A program made the translations under genes and the position numbers. DNA of 64,000 nucleotides from Lachnospiraceae bacterium (lineage in GTDB: Bacteria > Bacillota > Clostridia > Lachnospirales > Anaerotignaceae): contig CAJTKM010000014.1 of NCBI GenBank assembly GCA_910576545.1, positions 17,621-81,620 on the forward strand, given 5' to 3'. Shown here one piece after another: positions 8,510-15,646 of this stretch; the first letter of the stretch is position 1; each line of letters begins with the position of its first letter. Below the pieces are notes generated by a model. The model was not told the DNA's origin. It searched no databases and saw only the letters and a program-made list of their open reading frames with translations.

Positions 8510-8869
8510 ATGGACATTAAGCTGTTTGCTTCTGAACTGAAAGTGATGTCCGTCCTTTGGCGCGATGGCGACGTTCCCGCGAAACATATCGCCAAACTGC
8601 TGACCGAGGAATTGGGCTGGAATGTAAATACCACCTATACCCTGATTAAGCGTTGCATTAAAAAGGGGGCTATTGAACGCTCCGAACCCGGTTTCATGTG
8701 TCATGCGCTTGTGCCGCAGGCGGAAGTACAGGAGGCGGAAACAAACGAGCTGATTGACAGGGTATATGACGGCTCTGCCGACAAGCTGTTCGCGGCTTTG
8801 CTGGGACGAAAAAAGTTAAGCGCCGAGCAAATTGAAAAGCTGAAACAGATTGTTGGGGATTTGGAATGA
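8510..8869 (+). CDS. BlaI/MecI/CopY-family transcriptional repressor
   Basis: 119 residues, close to the 120-126 of BlaI/MecI. The N-terminal winged helix covers about residues 5-70 (LKVMSVLWRDGDVPAKHIAKLL, then NTTYTLIKRCIKKGAIER, where the recognition helix sits). The C-terminal dimerisation helix region ends with LSAEQIEKLKQIV. Such repressors are cut or released when the M56 partner senses a signal. The ATG at 8510 has a perfect AAAGGAGG site. The M56 gene starts 10 bp after the stop. There is no beta-lactamase, PBP2a or copper gene in the element, so the regulated target may be only the pair itself or a gene elsewhere. Confidence 0.92.
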   Translation: MDIKLFASELKVMSVLWRDGDVPAKHIAKLLTEELGWNVNTTYTLIKRCIKKGAIERSEPGFMCHALVPQAEVQEAETNELIDRVYDGSADKLFAALLGRKKLSAEQIEKLKQIVGDLE

Positions 8870-8879
8870 GGTGGTGCAA

Positions 8880-10172
8880 ATGAGCCTATTGCAAATGAGC
8901 TTTGCGGGGGCCGTGATGATTTTGGCAATCACCATCATACGCGCCCTGGCGATCAGCTTACTGCCCAAAAAGACTTTCCTGGCACTTTGGGGGATAGCGG
9001 TTGCGCGGCTGTTGCTCCCGTTCTCACTCCCCTCCACGTTCAGCGTATATTCGCTGATAGGCAGTCAAACTTCCGGGATTGCCGCAACAAAAGTCCCACA
9101 GATTGACAAGGTATTGCCGATTGATACGATAGGGCAAATGGCTACTATGCCCGGTGATATTGGCAATGCCACAAGTACCGTTTCTATTTGGGGAGCTGTT
9201 TGGGCCGCTGGTACACTGATCTGCGCTATGGTTTTTGTAGTAGCGTATTGGAAGTGCCGACAGGAATTTCAAACTTCCCTGCCAGTGAAAAACGACTTCA
9301 TCAAAAACTGGCTGAACGCCCACCAACTGAAACGTCCGATTTCTATTCGACAGTCCAGCCGGTTTTCTGCTCCGCTGACTTACGGCGTATTCCGTCCCGT
9401 GATTTTAATGCCCATATCCACTGATTGGGAAAACACAAAGGCGTTGCAATATGTTTTGGCGCATGAGTATGTGCATATCCGGCGTTTTGACAGCATCACA
9501 AAATTGGTGTTGATTGCGGCGCTGTGTGTGCATTGGTTCAACCCCTTGGTTTGGGTGATGTATATTCTTGCTAACCGGGATATTGAGCTATCCTGCGATG
9601 AGGCGGTTGTCCGCCTTTTCGGGGAAACAACAAAGGCGGCTTATGCGCGGGCGCTGATCAGCATGGAAGAAACAAAAAGCGGCTTTGCTCCACTGTGCAA
9701 CAATTTCAACAAAAATGCGATAGAAGAAAGGATAACAGCAATTATGAAATTCAAAAAGGCATCAATTTTCTCGCTCGCTCTGGCCCTGGCCTTGGTTGTC
9801 GGTGTAACTATTGCCTTTGCAACCTCCGCTATTGCTACGGCTACTGACAATACGAGCAATATTCCCTCTGAGCTGACAAATCCGGCCTATGATGACGCAG
9901 CATTGGTGCGTGATAATATCAATGCTGTACCGCCCGGCGTAACTGGAAATCAGGATAAAAATGAAACCGTAATTCCTGAAAAGTATATGGACATGGATGG
10001 TGCGCTCAATTATGAACTTGGAGAGGAACCCGAAGATTTGAACGCCCCCGCCAATGTAGCAAATACTACTTTGCTTTCAGTCAGCCACGATGACGAGCGT
10101 AAACATACCCCGGAAGAATGGGCAAAAATCCTCGACCTGATTGACGAGGGCAAGGTGTTTTGGGAAGATTGA
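8880..10172 (+). CDS. M56 (BlaR1-like) membrane metallopeptidase sensor, no penicillin-binding domain
   Basis: 430 residues against about 585-600 for BlaR1. Several N-terminal membrane helices (roughly 5-30, 35-60, 105-130) precede the zinc protease motif HEYVH (from residue 195) and RDIELSCDEAVV. Another helix lies near residue 300 (SLALALALVVGVTIAFATS). The extracellular C-terminal part of about 125 acidic, low-complexity residues replaces the beta-lactam-binding sensor domain. The family relays an outside signal by cleaving its BlaI partner. Here the ligand must differ from beta-lactam, or sensing may be lost. The ATG at 8880 follows GAGGTGG. Confidence 0.88.
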   Translation: MSLLQMSFAGAVMILAITIIRALAISLLPKKTFLALWGIAVARLLLPFSLPSTFSVYSLIGSQTSGIAATKVPQIDKVLPIDTIGQMATMPGDIGNATSTVSIWGAVWAAGTLICAMVFVVAYWKCRQEFQTSLPVKNDFIKNWLNAHQLKRPISIRQSSRFSAPLTYGVFRPVILMPISTDWENTKALQYVLAHEYVHIRRFDSITKLVLIAALCVHWFNPLVWVMYILANRDIELSCDEAVVRLFGETTKAAYARALISMEETKSGFAPLCNNFNKNAIEERITAIMKFKKASIFSLALALALVVGVTIAFATSAIATATDNTSNIPSELTNPAYDDAALVRDNINAVPPGVTGNQDKNETVIPEKYMDMDGALNYELGEEPEDLNAPANVANTTLLSVSHDDERKHTPEEWAKILDLIDEGKVFWED

Positions 10173-10266
10173 CCTGAGCTTTCAACCGAGCAAACACGGC
10201 ATAATAAAAAAACCGTTGTTTTGGCGGCTGAAAATTGGTGCGCCCTAAACAGAAAATAAGAGCCTT

Positions 10267-10310
10267 GCGGCGGTTTTGAAATAACAAATTTCAAAGCCGC
10301 CGCTTTCTTT
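10267..10310 (+). terminator. Terminator of the blaI-M56 operon
   Basis: A 16-bp stem (10267-10282 with 10288-10303, one G-U pair) of GCGGCGG plus TTTGAAAT type is followed by TTTCTTTT. Confidence 0.8.
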
Positions 10311-10385
10311 TGAAAAAATGGAAAACGGAGGGTGTGTTAAAGTCGCCCATTTTTAAGGACACGGCGGTATCCGGGAGGTATCGTC

Positions 10386-10433
10386 ATGTCCTTTTCTTAT
10401 AGTTTGCTGTCAAAAAAAGCCCACCCTCTCTAA
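10386..10433 (+). other. Possible 15-codon leader ORF or gene remnant
   Basis: GGGAGG precedes an ATG that opens a 15-codon frame (MSFSYSLLSKKAHPL). The strong ribosome site with a tiny product suggests either a leader peptide or the start of a gene whose body was deleted. No family is recognised. Confidence 0.25.
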
Positions 10434-10534
10434 AGGGAAGCCCTGGCCATAACTGCGAAAATTGTAATATCCTGTCGCCCCGGTACGTCCGTATAGCCTT
10501 GCGCTATGCGGGCGTTTTTCTATCCAGGCGGTGC

Positions 10535-10559
10535 TTCTGGACACCGTGTCCAGAGGCCC
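10535..10559. repeat. Element palindrome copy 3
   Basis: TTCTGGACACCGTGTCCAGA followed by GGCCC; same core as the copies at 7338, 8218 and 11443. Confidence 0.75.
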
Positions 10560-10575
10560 GCTGCCGCTCCCCGCC

Positions 10576-10620
10576 CCTCCATTTCGATCTGTCCCTTCCC
10601 GCCCCGTATCGAAATGGAGG
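10576..10620 (+). promoter_or_regulatory. Hairpin covering the ribosome site of the sigma-like gene
   Basis: CCTCCATTTCGAT (10576-10588) is exactly complementary to ATCGAAATGGAGG (10608-10620). The right arm contains the GGAGG ribosome site of the gene starting at 10627, so the folded leader would hide it. Confidence 0.55.
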
Positions 10621-10626
10621 TTACTT

Positions 10627-11046
10627 ATGACGACCATCAAATTGAATAACTACTACCCCCACCTGACCGAGTGCATCACCCTGGAAGTATCGGAGGAGAT
10701 CGCCGTGACCCTCTCCATTGGAGGCCGTATGTGCGACAGCTACAAGCGGCGCAAGCGGGAGCATAACGAGTGCTCCCTGGACGCTGACCCCGGCTTTGAG
10801 CCGGATGTGATGTTCCCGCCCCTGACCCCGGAGGAAATCATTCTGGACGAGGAAAACCGTTCTGTCCTCTACGCCGCTCTTGACCAGCTCCCGCCCATCC
10901 AGGCCCGGAGAGTGTATGCCCATTATATCTTGGGCAAGAAGAAGTCCGAGATTGCCAGGGCCGAAAATGTGGAGGGGAGTGCCGTTTGCGACAGTATCCG
11001 CCGGGGCCTGAAAAATCTCTCTGAACTTTTGAAAAATTTTCATTGA
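10627..11046 (+). CDS. Sigma-70 region 4-like protein of mobile elements
   Basis: 139 residues. The C-terminal half has the region 4 helix-turn-helix pattern of element-borne sigma-like factors (LYAALDQLPPIQARRVYAHYILGKKKSEIARAENVEGSAVCDSIRRGLKNL). The N-terminal part is charged and holds an unusual beta-type start (TTIKLNNYYPHLTECITLEV). There is no clear region 2, so it may act as an accessory regulator rather than a full sigma factor. The ATG at 10627 has GGAGG 6 nt upstream, inside a hairpin. Similar genes commonly precede the serine recombinase of clostridial integrative elements, as here. Confidence 0.8.
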   Translation: MTTIKLNNYYPHLTECITLEVSEEIAVTLSIGGRMCDSYKRRKREHNECSLDADPGFEPDVMFPPLTPEEIILDEENRSVLYAALDQLPPIQARRVYAHYILGKKKSEIARAENVEGSAVCDSIRRGLKNLSELLKNFH

Positions 11047-11102
11047 GGGGTATCCGAAATCGCCTAAAAACCGCCTGATAGGTAAGGAGGCTTATACGCT
11101 TT

Positions 11103-11231
11103 TTGAGGACAACTGAATATACAGTATTCCAGGCACAAAACCCGTGTGATGAGCGACGAAAGGCGCGCCGCCAGGACAGCCCGCTTGAGGAGGTGACAAA
11201 AGCGGGTCGAGCGATTAACGCAAGCCTTTGA
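11103..11231 (+). CDS. Possible 42-residue basic peptide
   Basis: A TTG-started frame lies downstream of AAGGAGG (12 nt, longer than ideal). The product is rich in Arg, Lys and Glu in its middle (CDERRKARRQDSPLEEVTKAG). I do not recognise it. The coding claim rests only on the ribosome-like site and the short open frame. Confidence 0.25.
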   Translation: MRTTEYTVFQAQNPCDERRKARRQDSPLEEVTKAGRAINASL

Positions 11232-11273
11232 CCCGGCCCTGGCAAGCCGGGCGCGACGACAGCGCGGGGGACA

Positions 11274-11534
11274 ATGAAACTTGCTCACGCCCTCCCATGG
11301 ACTTGCGGGGGAGCTTCGCAATCCTGCGGAGCTATGACAGCCGGAGCCGCCGGCGGCCTGGGATGCTCCCCTGTGCCGGGGTGCGTGGCAAATACGGCGC
11401 AAGCATTTATCAATTATAGATCGAAATGGATTGATCCCTGCTGGCCTCTGGACACCGTGACCAGATGTGGAGCAAGGTTGAAAGGCAGCACTTTTTCGGG
11501 TGCTGTCTTTCTGCGTTCCCCCACATCCTTGTGA
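11274..11534 (+). CDS. Possible 86-residue Cys/Gly-rich peptide
   Basis: An ATG frame follows GGGGGACA closely. The product begins MKLAHALPWTCGGASQSCG and carries seven Cys in the first 70 residues together with many Gly and Ala. No leader, transporter or modification enzyme is next to it. The last third overlaps palindrome copy 4, which argues that this may be only an open frame in GC-rich DNA. It could be an element-specific small protein; the evidence is weak. Confidence 0.3.
   Translation: MKLAHALPWTCGGASQSCGAMTAGAAGGLGCSPVPGCVANTAQAFINYRSKWIDPCWPLDTVTRCGARLKGSTFSGAVFLRSPTSL
11443..11470. repeat. Element palindrome copy 4
   Basis: GGCCTCTGGACACCGTGACCAGA, followed by TGTGG. It is the most degenerate right arm of the four copies. 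Confidence 0.7.
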
Positions 11535-11577
11535 TTTGGGGCTGTCTTTGGTATAATATACTTGTAAAGGTTGACAG

Positions 11578-11602
11578 CTCCATTCCGATACGGAAAGGAG
11601 CC
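11578..11602 (+). promoter_or_regulatory. Hairpin covering the ribosome site of the recombinase
   Basis: GCTCCATTCCG pairs with CGGAAAGGAGC around ATA with a single A-A mismatch. The right arm holds the AAGGAG ribosome site of the recombinase at 11607, as in the leader of the sigma-like gene. Confidence 0.5.
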
Positions 11603-11606
11603 GACA

Positions 11607-13112
11607 ATGGAAAATCGCATTGACGCTATCTACGCGAGACAGTCTGTGGACCGTAAAGACAGTATCAGCATTGAAAGTCAAATCGAGTTTTGCAAGTACG
11701 AACTGCGGGGAGGGAATTTCAAGGACTACAAGGACAAGGGCTTTTCCGGCAAGAATACGGACCGCCCCCGCTTCCAGGAATTGATGGCCGACATCAAGCG
11801 GGGCCTGATCCGCCGGGTGGTAGTTTACAAGCTGGACCGTATCAGCCGTTCCATTCTGGACTTCGCAACCATGATGGAGCTGTTCCAGCAGTACAATGTG
11901 GAGTTTGTTTCTTCTACGGAAAAGTTTGACACGTCCACCCCAATGGGCCGGGCCATGCTGAATATCTGTATCGTGTTCGCTCAGTTAGAGCGCGAGACGA
12001 TCCAGAAGCGAGTGACCGACGCCTACTACTCCCGGTGTCAGCGAGGCTTCCACATGAGCGGCGCGGCCCCCTACGGCTTCAAGCTGGAGCCCACCACCAT
12101 CCAGGGTATCCGCACGAAAATGATGATTCCGGACCCCGCCACGGCGAATATCGCCCGCCTGATGTTCGAGATGTACGCCGAGCCGTCCACGTCGTTCGGA
12201 GACATCGCCCGGTACTTCGCCCAGGAGGGTATCCTGGTGTATGAAAAGGAATTACGCCGGGGCTTCATTTCTCAAATGCTCCGCAACCCGATTTACGCCC
12301 AGGCTGACCTGGAGCTGTACGAGTTTTTCAAGGGGCAGGGAGCCGTGGTGGTGAACGAGGCGGCGGACTTCGCCGGGACCAACGGCTGCTATCTCTACCA
12401 GGGCCGGGACGTGCAGGAACGAAAAAACAAGGAGCTGAAAAATCAGATCCTTGTACTGGCCCCCAGCAAGGGCATTGTTCCCGCCGATACCTGGCTGCGG
12501 TGCAGGAAAAAGCTGATGGCGAACATCACATTCCAGGGCGGGCGCAAACCGAAAAATACCTGGCTGGCCGGAAAGATGAAGTGCGGCCACTGTGGGCGGG
12601 CGCTGAAAAGCCTGGGCAACCGGGCGGGGACCCAATACCTCTATTGCACCAAGCGGGCAGACAATATGAGCTGCGAGGGCTGCGGGACGCTTCGGACGGC
12701 GGAGTTTGAGCAGTTTGTCTATGAGGCGATGGTACATAAGCTCTCCGAGTTTCAGACGTTGACCGCCAAGGCCGAGACAGTCAACCCCAGGCTGACCGCT
12801 TTGAATGTGGAGCTGGCCCAGGTGGAGGACGAGATTGAGAAGCTGTTGAACACCCTGACCGGGGCCAGCGCGGTTTTGATGTCCTACGCCAACGGGAAGA
12901 TTGAGGAACTGGACGCCCGCCGTCAAGGGCTGATAAAGGAGATTGCCGCACTGAACGCGGAAAGCGTCTCCCCGCAAAAGATCGAGTATTTGTCCTCCCA
13001 CCTGGGGAATTGGGACAACATCGACTTTGACGACCGGCGGCAGGTGGCCGACATCATTCTCTCCCAGGTCCAAGCCACCGCCGAGCGCGTTTCTTTTGAG
13101 TGGAAAATCTAA
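11607..13112 (+). CDS. Large serine recombinase (element integrase/excisionase)
   Basis: 501 residues from the ATG at 11607 (ribosome site AAAGGAG). The N-terminal resolvase domain has the catalytic Ser13 in AIYARQS, plus the KLDRISRS and ERETIQKR motifs. The recombinase domain (about residues 150-290) begins with APYGFKLE. A zinc ribbon follows, CGHCGRAL then CTKRADNMSCEGC. A coiled coil lies at about 380-460 (LNVELAQVEDEIEKLLNTL). These enzymes join short attP and attB sites without host factors. It is the last gene of the element, the usual place for such integrases. Confidence 0.92.
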   Translation: MENRIDAIYARQSVDRKDSISIESQIEFCKYELRGGNFKDYKDKGFSGKNTDRPRFQELMADIKRGLIRRVVVYKLDRISRSILDFATMMELFQQYNVEFVSSTEKFDTSTPMGRAMLNICIVFAQLERETIQKRVTDAYYSRCQRGFHMSGAAPYGFKLEPTTIQGIRTKMMIPDPATANIARLMFEMYAEPSTSFGDIARYFAQEGILVYEKELRRGFISQMLRNPIYAQADLELYEFFKGQGAVVVNEAADFAGTNGCYLYQGRDVQERKNKELKNQILVLAPSKGIVPADTWLRCRKKLMANITFQGGRKPKNTWLAGKMKCGHCGRALKSLGNRAGTQYLYCTKRADNMSCEGCGTLRTAEFEQFVYEAMVHKLSEFQTLTAKAETVNPRLTALNVELAQVEDEIEKLLNTLTGASAVLMSYANGKIEELDARRQGLIKEIAALNAESVSPQKIEYLSSHLGNWDNIDFDDRRQVADIILSQVQATAERVSFEWKI

Positions 13113-13206
13113 TTTCTTGCCCCCAGCGTCTTATTCAATGGTGTGTTTACCATTGTCAAGCGATGCTATTGTAACAAATTGTAACAAAAAAACTTATTTA
13201 TATACT

Positions 13207-13719
13207 TTACCTGTTAACTGCATTCCGCACCCTGCCATAAACGATATAAGCAATCACGCCACCAACAGCAGCCGTAATAAACTGTGTCACAGAAAACGTT
13301 GTTTTCACCACAAGCTGCATCGGCTCCGGCACGCCCGCGCCAAAAAACGGCAGCATGACATACCATACCAGCAGCCAGAGCACGACTGCTTTCAGCACTG
13401 CTCCAGCCGCAAGCCAAAACGGCAGTTGTTTTTTCCGCCCTGCGGACGCGCAAAGGGAAAGCACTGCGTTCCCTGCCATTACCGTAGGAACCATCAGCGG
13501 AATCATCTGCATAATCGGCGTCGCACCCATCAGGTATGCCACAAGCGGCGTTATGACTGCCAGAAAAACACTGCTCCCCGTACCGACCAGCAGCGCCGCC
13601 ATAATCAGGAATGTATTTACTGCTGTACCCGTCAGATAAACTGAAATGCCCTTCATGCTCTGAAATACAATGCAAAGTGCCAGAAGCACCGCTGTAGTTA
13701 CAATTTTTTTTGTATTCAT
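13207..13719 (-). CDS. ECF transporter S-component-like membrane protein
   Basis: 170 residues with about six hydrophobic segments and small-residue-rich helices (TAVLLALCIVFQSMKG at the start). This fits the substrate-binding S subunits of energy-coupling factor vitamin transporters. The ATG at 13719 follows GGAGGG; the longer frame upstream is not needed. The EcfA1-A2-T module is 7 kb away at 20.1-22.6 kb and could serve this S unit as a shared energiser. The substrate cannot be read from the sequence. It lies downstream of the hydrogenase gene, separated by a terminator. Confidence 0.75.
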   Translation of the reverse strand: MNTKKIVTTAVLLALCIVFQSMKGISVYLTGTAVNTFLIMAALLVGTGSSVFLAVITPLVAYLMGATPIMQMIPLMVPTVMAGNAVLSLCASAGRKKQLPFWLAAGAVLKAVVLWLLVWYVMLPFFGAGVPEPMQLVVKTTFSVTQFITAAVGGVIAYIVYGRVRNAVNR

Positions 13720-13747
13720 ATTGCCCTCCATTTTTCGCCTGGAATAC

Positions 13748-13783
13748 AAAAGACCGCCGGAAACTGCTTTCCAGCGGCCTTTC
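13748..13783 (-). terminator. Terminator of the hydrogenase-like gene
   Basis: On the minus strand GGCCGCTGGAAA pairs with TTTCCGGCGGTC (one G-U) and is followed by TTTT. Confidence 0.75.
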
Positions 13784-13793
13784 CATACTAAAA

Positions 13794-15359
13794 TCACTCT
13801 TTGTTTTCAGCTTTTGCTGTTTTTTTCCTTGCAGTCTTTGCCTTCGGCTTTTCGGGCTCCTTCTCCGCCGCCGGTTCCTCCGGCTGTTCCTTCGCATAAA
13901 TACGCTCCATCTCAACATTACCCATGTTGTAGCCGCGTATGCCCTCTGCCGGATTATCCGTCACAGCTTCCCGTCCAAAACTGTTTATCTGCTCAATGCC
14001 CTTCATGTCATGCGAGATAGATGCCGCGCCGCCGGTACAGCCATATCTGCACGCCATACCTTCAATAAAGTTCGCATCCAACCTGCCAAAGGAAGCCATT
14101 TTCATCGCTTTGATACATTCCTCGATACCGTTGCAGCGAATCGGCTTGATTTCTGTTTCTACACCTTCCAGCTTCGCCACGCGGCAGACGCTTTCCGCAA
14201 CGCCGCCTGTCCGGGCAAAAATACGCCCAAAGGAAGAAGGTTCACCAGCCCTGAATTCATCGAAGGTATCCAGTTCCATTTCACGCGCGTCAAAAACTGC
14301 GCGCAGTTCTTCAAACGTCAGCACATAATCCACAGAGTCCCTGAGGTCCTCCTGCCTGATTTCCACTTTTTTTGCTGTACAGGGCCCAATAAAAATGATT
14401 TTCGCTTTTTTATCCTTCTCCCGAATCGCACGCGCAATGGCAACCATCGGCGATACCACCGTAGAAACATGGTCCATATATTCCGGATAATTCTTGCTGA
14501 CATAATCCACAAACGCCGGGCAGCAGGAAGATGTTTTCCAGCCCTTTTCCCCAACGGTTTCCGCAAATTCCTTTGTTTCCGCAAGCGAAACCATATCCGC
14601 GCCGATTGCCGCCTCTACAACGTCATGGAAGCCCAGCTCTTTAATCGCTGCAAAAACCTGCCCCGTTTTGACGCCGGGGAACTGGCTGGAAACCGCAGGC
14701 GCAACAACTGCATAAACATGATAGCTGGTATTGTTCCATGAGTCGCGCAAAAGCGTCAGCACATCAATAACAAACGATTTATCCACAATTGCACCAAACG
14801 GGCACTGATAAATGCACGCGCCGCAGGAAATACATTTATCATGGTCAATGACCGCCTTCCTGTCTTCATCTATTTTCACAGCCCCAACGGAGCAGGCACG
14901 GATACATGGGCGCATAACCTCACTGATGGCATTAAACGGACAGACCTGTTTACATCGTCCACACTCAATGCACAATTCCTGATTGATGTATGACCGATGA
15001 TTGACAATCGTGATTGCGTTTCTCGGGCAGACCTCTTTACATTTATGTCCCAGACAGCCGCGGCAGGCTTCTGTTACAACAAAACGGTCAATCGGACATT
15101 CGTCACATGCAGAATCCAGCACGTTTATGATTCGGTCATCTTTGGAAGGTTCCAATACCAGACGAACCCTGTCCTCAATGATATGGCGTTCCTTATAGAT
15201 GCAACAGCGAAATGTCGCCTTCGGTCCCGGAATAATTGCTTCTGCAATATCCCGCAGAGAATCCATATTATGCTCCAGTTTCCCCTGGAAAAAGCGGGTT
15301 GCGACTTCCTTATTTACCAGATACTTAATGTACTGTACATTGCTTTCAAAATTGCTCAT
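13794..15359 (-). CDS. [FeFe]-hydrogenase-like iron-sulfur protein, group B type
   Basis: 521 residues. An N-terminal Cys-rich part (CDEC at 85-88, then Cys99, 102, 107, 111) precedes two 4Fe-4S motifs (Cys130-133-136-140 and Cys176-179-182-186). The H-cluster domain shows SSCCPAF (Cys279/280), GPCTAKK (Cys327) and EGMACRYGCTGG (Cys437 and Cys441), so all cluster ligands are present. The P3 motif and domain order match group B enzymes, whose physiological role is poorly defined, rather than the well-known group A. The C-terminal tail of about 45 residues is Lys/Ala/Glu-rich. No HydE, HydF or HydG maturase is nearby. Confidence 0.85.
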   Translation of the reverse strand: MSNFESNVQYIKYLVNKEVATRFFQGKLEHNMDSLRDIAEAIIPGPKATFRCCIYKERHIIEDRVRLVLEPSKDDRIINVLDSACDECPIDRFVVTEACRGCLGHKCKEVCPRNAITIVNHRSYINQELCIECGRCKQVCPFNAISEVMRPCIRACSVGAVKIDEDRKAVIDHDKCISCGACIYQCPFGAIVDKSFVIDVLTLLRDSWNNTSYHVYAVVAPAVSSQFPGVKTGQVFAAIKELGFHDVVEAAIGADMVSLAETKEFAETVGEKGWKTSSCCPAFVDYVSKNYPEYMDHVSTVVSPMVAIARAIREKDKKAKIIFIGPCTAKKVEIRQEDLRDSVDYVLTFEELRAVFDAREMELDTFDEFRAGEPSSFGRIFARTGGVAESVCRVAKLEGVETEIKPIRCNGIEECIKAMKMASFGRLDANFIEGMACRYGCTGGAASISHDMKGIEQINSFGREAVTDNPAEGIRGYNMGNVEMERIYAKEQPEEPAAEKEPEKPKAKTARKKTAKAENKE

Positions 15360-15420
15360 TTCTCTCCCAACTCCCCATTTTTGTCCCTAAACAGTTTTAC
15401 CGCTATAACGGAATCCTTTC

Positions 15421-15441
15421 CGCATGCCCACCCTGCATGCG
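15421..15441 (-). promoter_or_regulatory. Leader inverted repeat of the hydrogenase-like gene
   Basis: CGCATGC, 7 nt, GCATGCG: a perfect 7-bp dyad between promoter and start codon; operator or leader hairpin. Confidence 0.4.
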
Positions 15442-15489
15442 AAAATGTGCGTTATAACATACAACCTTTTCATGGTTCTTCATAGCCTC

Positions 15490-15518
15490 ATTCTAGCATA
15501 GATTTCTTTCGCATGCAA
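15490..15518 (-). promoter_or_regulatory. Promoter of the hydrogenase-like gene
   Basis: On the minus strand TTGCAT, 17 nt, TAGAAT. It lies about 130 bp upstream of the start codon, leaving a long leader with the 15421 dyad. Confidence 0.6.
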
Positions 15519-15646
15519 TCAAATTTCCACAGAATACGTCAGAAATGTATACAAAATTGCCGGATTCCTTCCCCGCGTTTTTTTATCACTTTTTTTGATT
15601 CATATTCTGTATATTTTTACCAGTTTTCTCTGTTCCCATATGAAAA

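Larger units (their letters stand above)
10173..10626. other. Gene-poor spacer with a strong terminator and palindrome
   Basis: After the M56 gene there is a terminator (separate entry), a short possible leader ORF at 10386, palindrome copy 3 and the hairpin that covers the ribosome site of the sigma-like gene. No full gene is seen. Confidence 0.5.
11047..11606. other. 560-bp spacer before the recombinase gene
   Basis: It contains two weak small frames (11103 and 11274, listed separately), palindrome copy 4, and a hairpin over the recombinase ribosome site. GC content is high compared with the flanking chromosome. No recognisable gene is seen. Confidence 0.45.
7241..13160 (+). mobile_element. 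Degenerate mobilisable/conjugative-type element with mobC, BlaI/M56, sigma factor and large serine recombinase
   Basis: The interval between the spoIIM terminator and the ECF S-component gene holds only mobile-element-type genes and long GC-rich spacers with shared palindromes. A mobilisation accessory protein is present but no relaxase, type IV secretion gene or replication gene is left. The edges are approximate. CTTGACAAAGG (7241-7251) and CCATTGTCAAG (13150-13160) are imperfect inverted copies close to the two ends and may be part of them; a true att core was not found. The element probably moves, or moved, through the serine recombinase at its right end. Confidence 0.65.

Noticed and set aside
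7241..13160. Active conjugative element
   Set aside because: Only mobC, regulators and a recombinase remain; relaxase, coupling protein and secretion genes are missing, so at most it can be excised.
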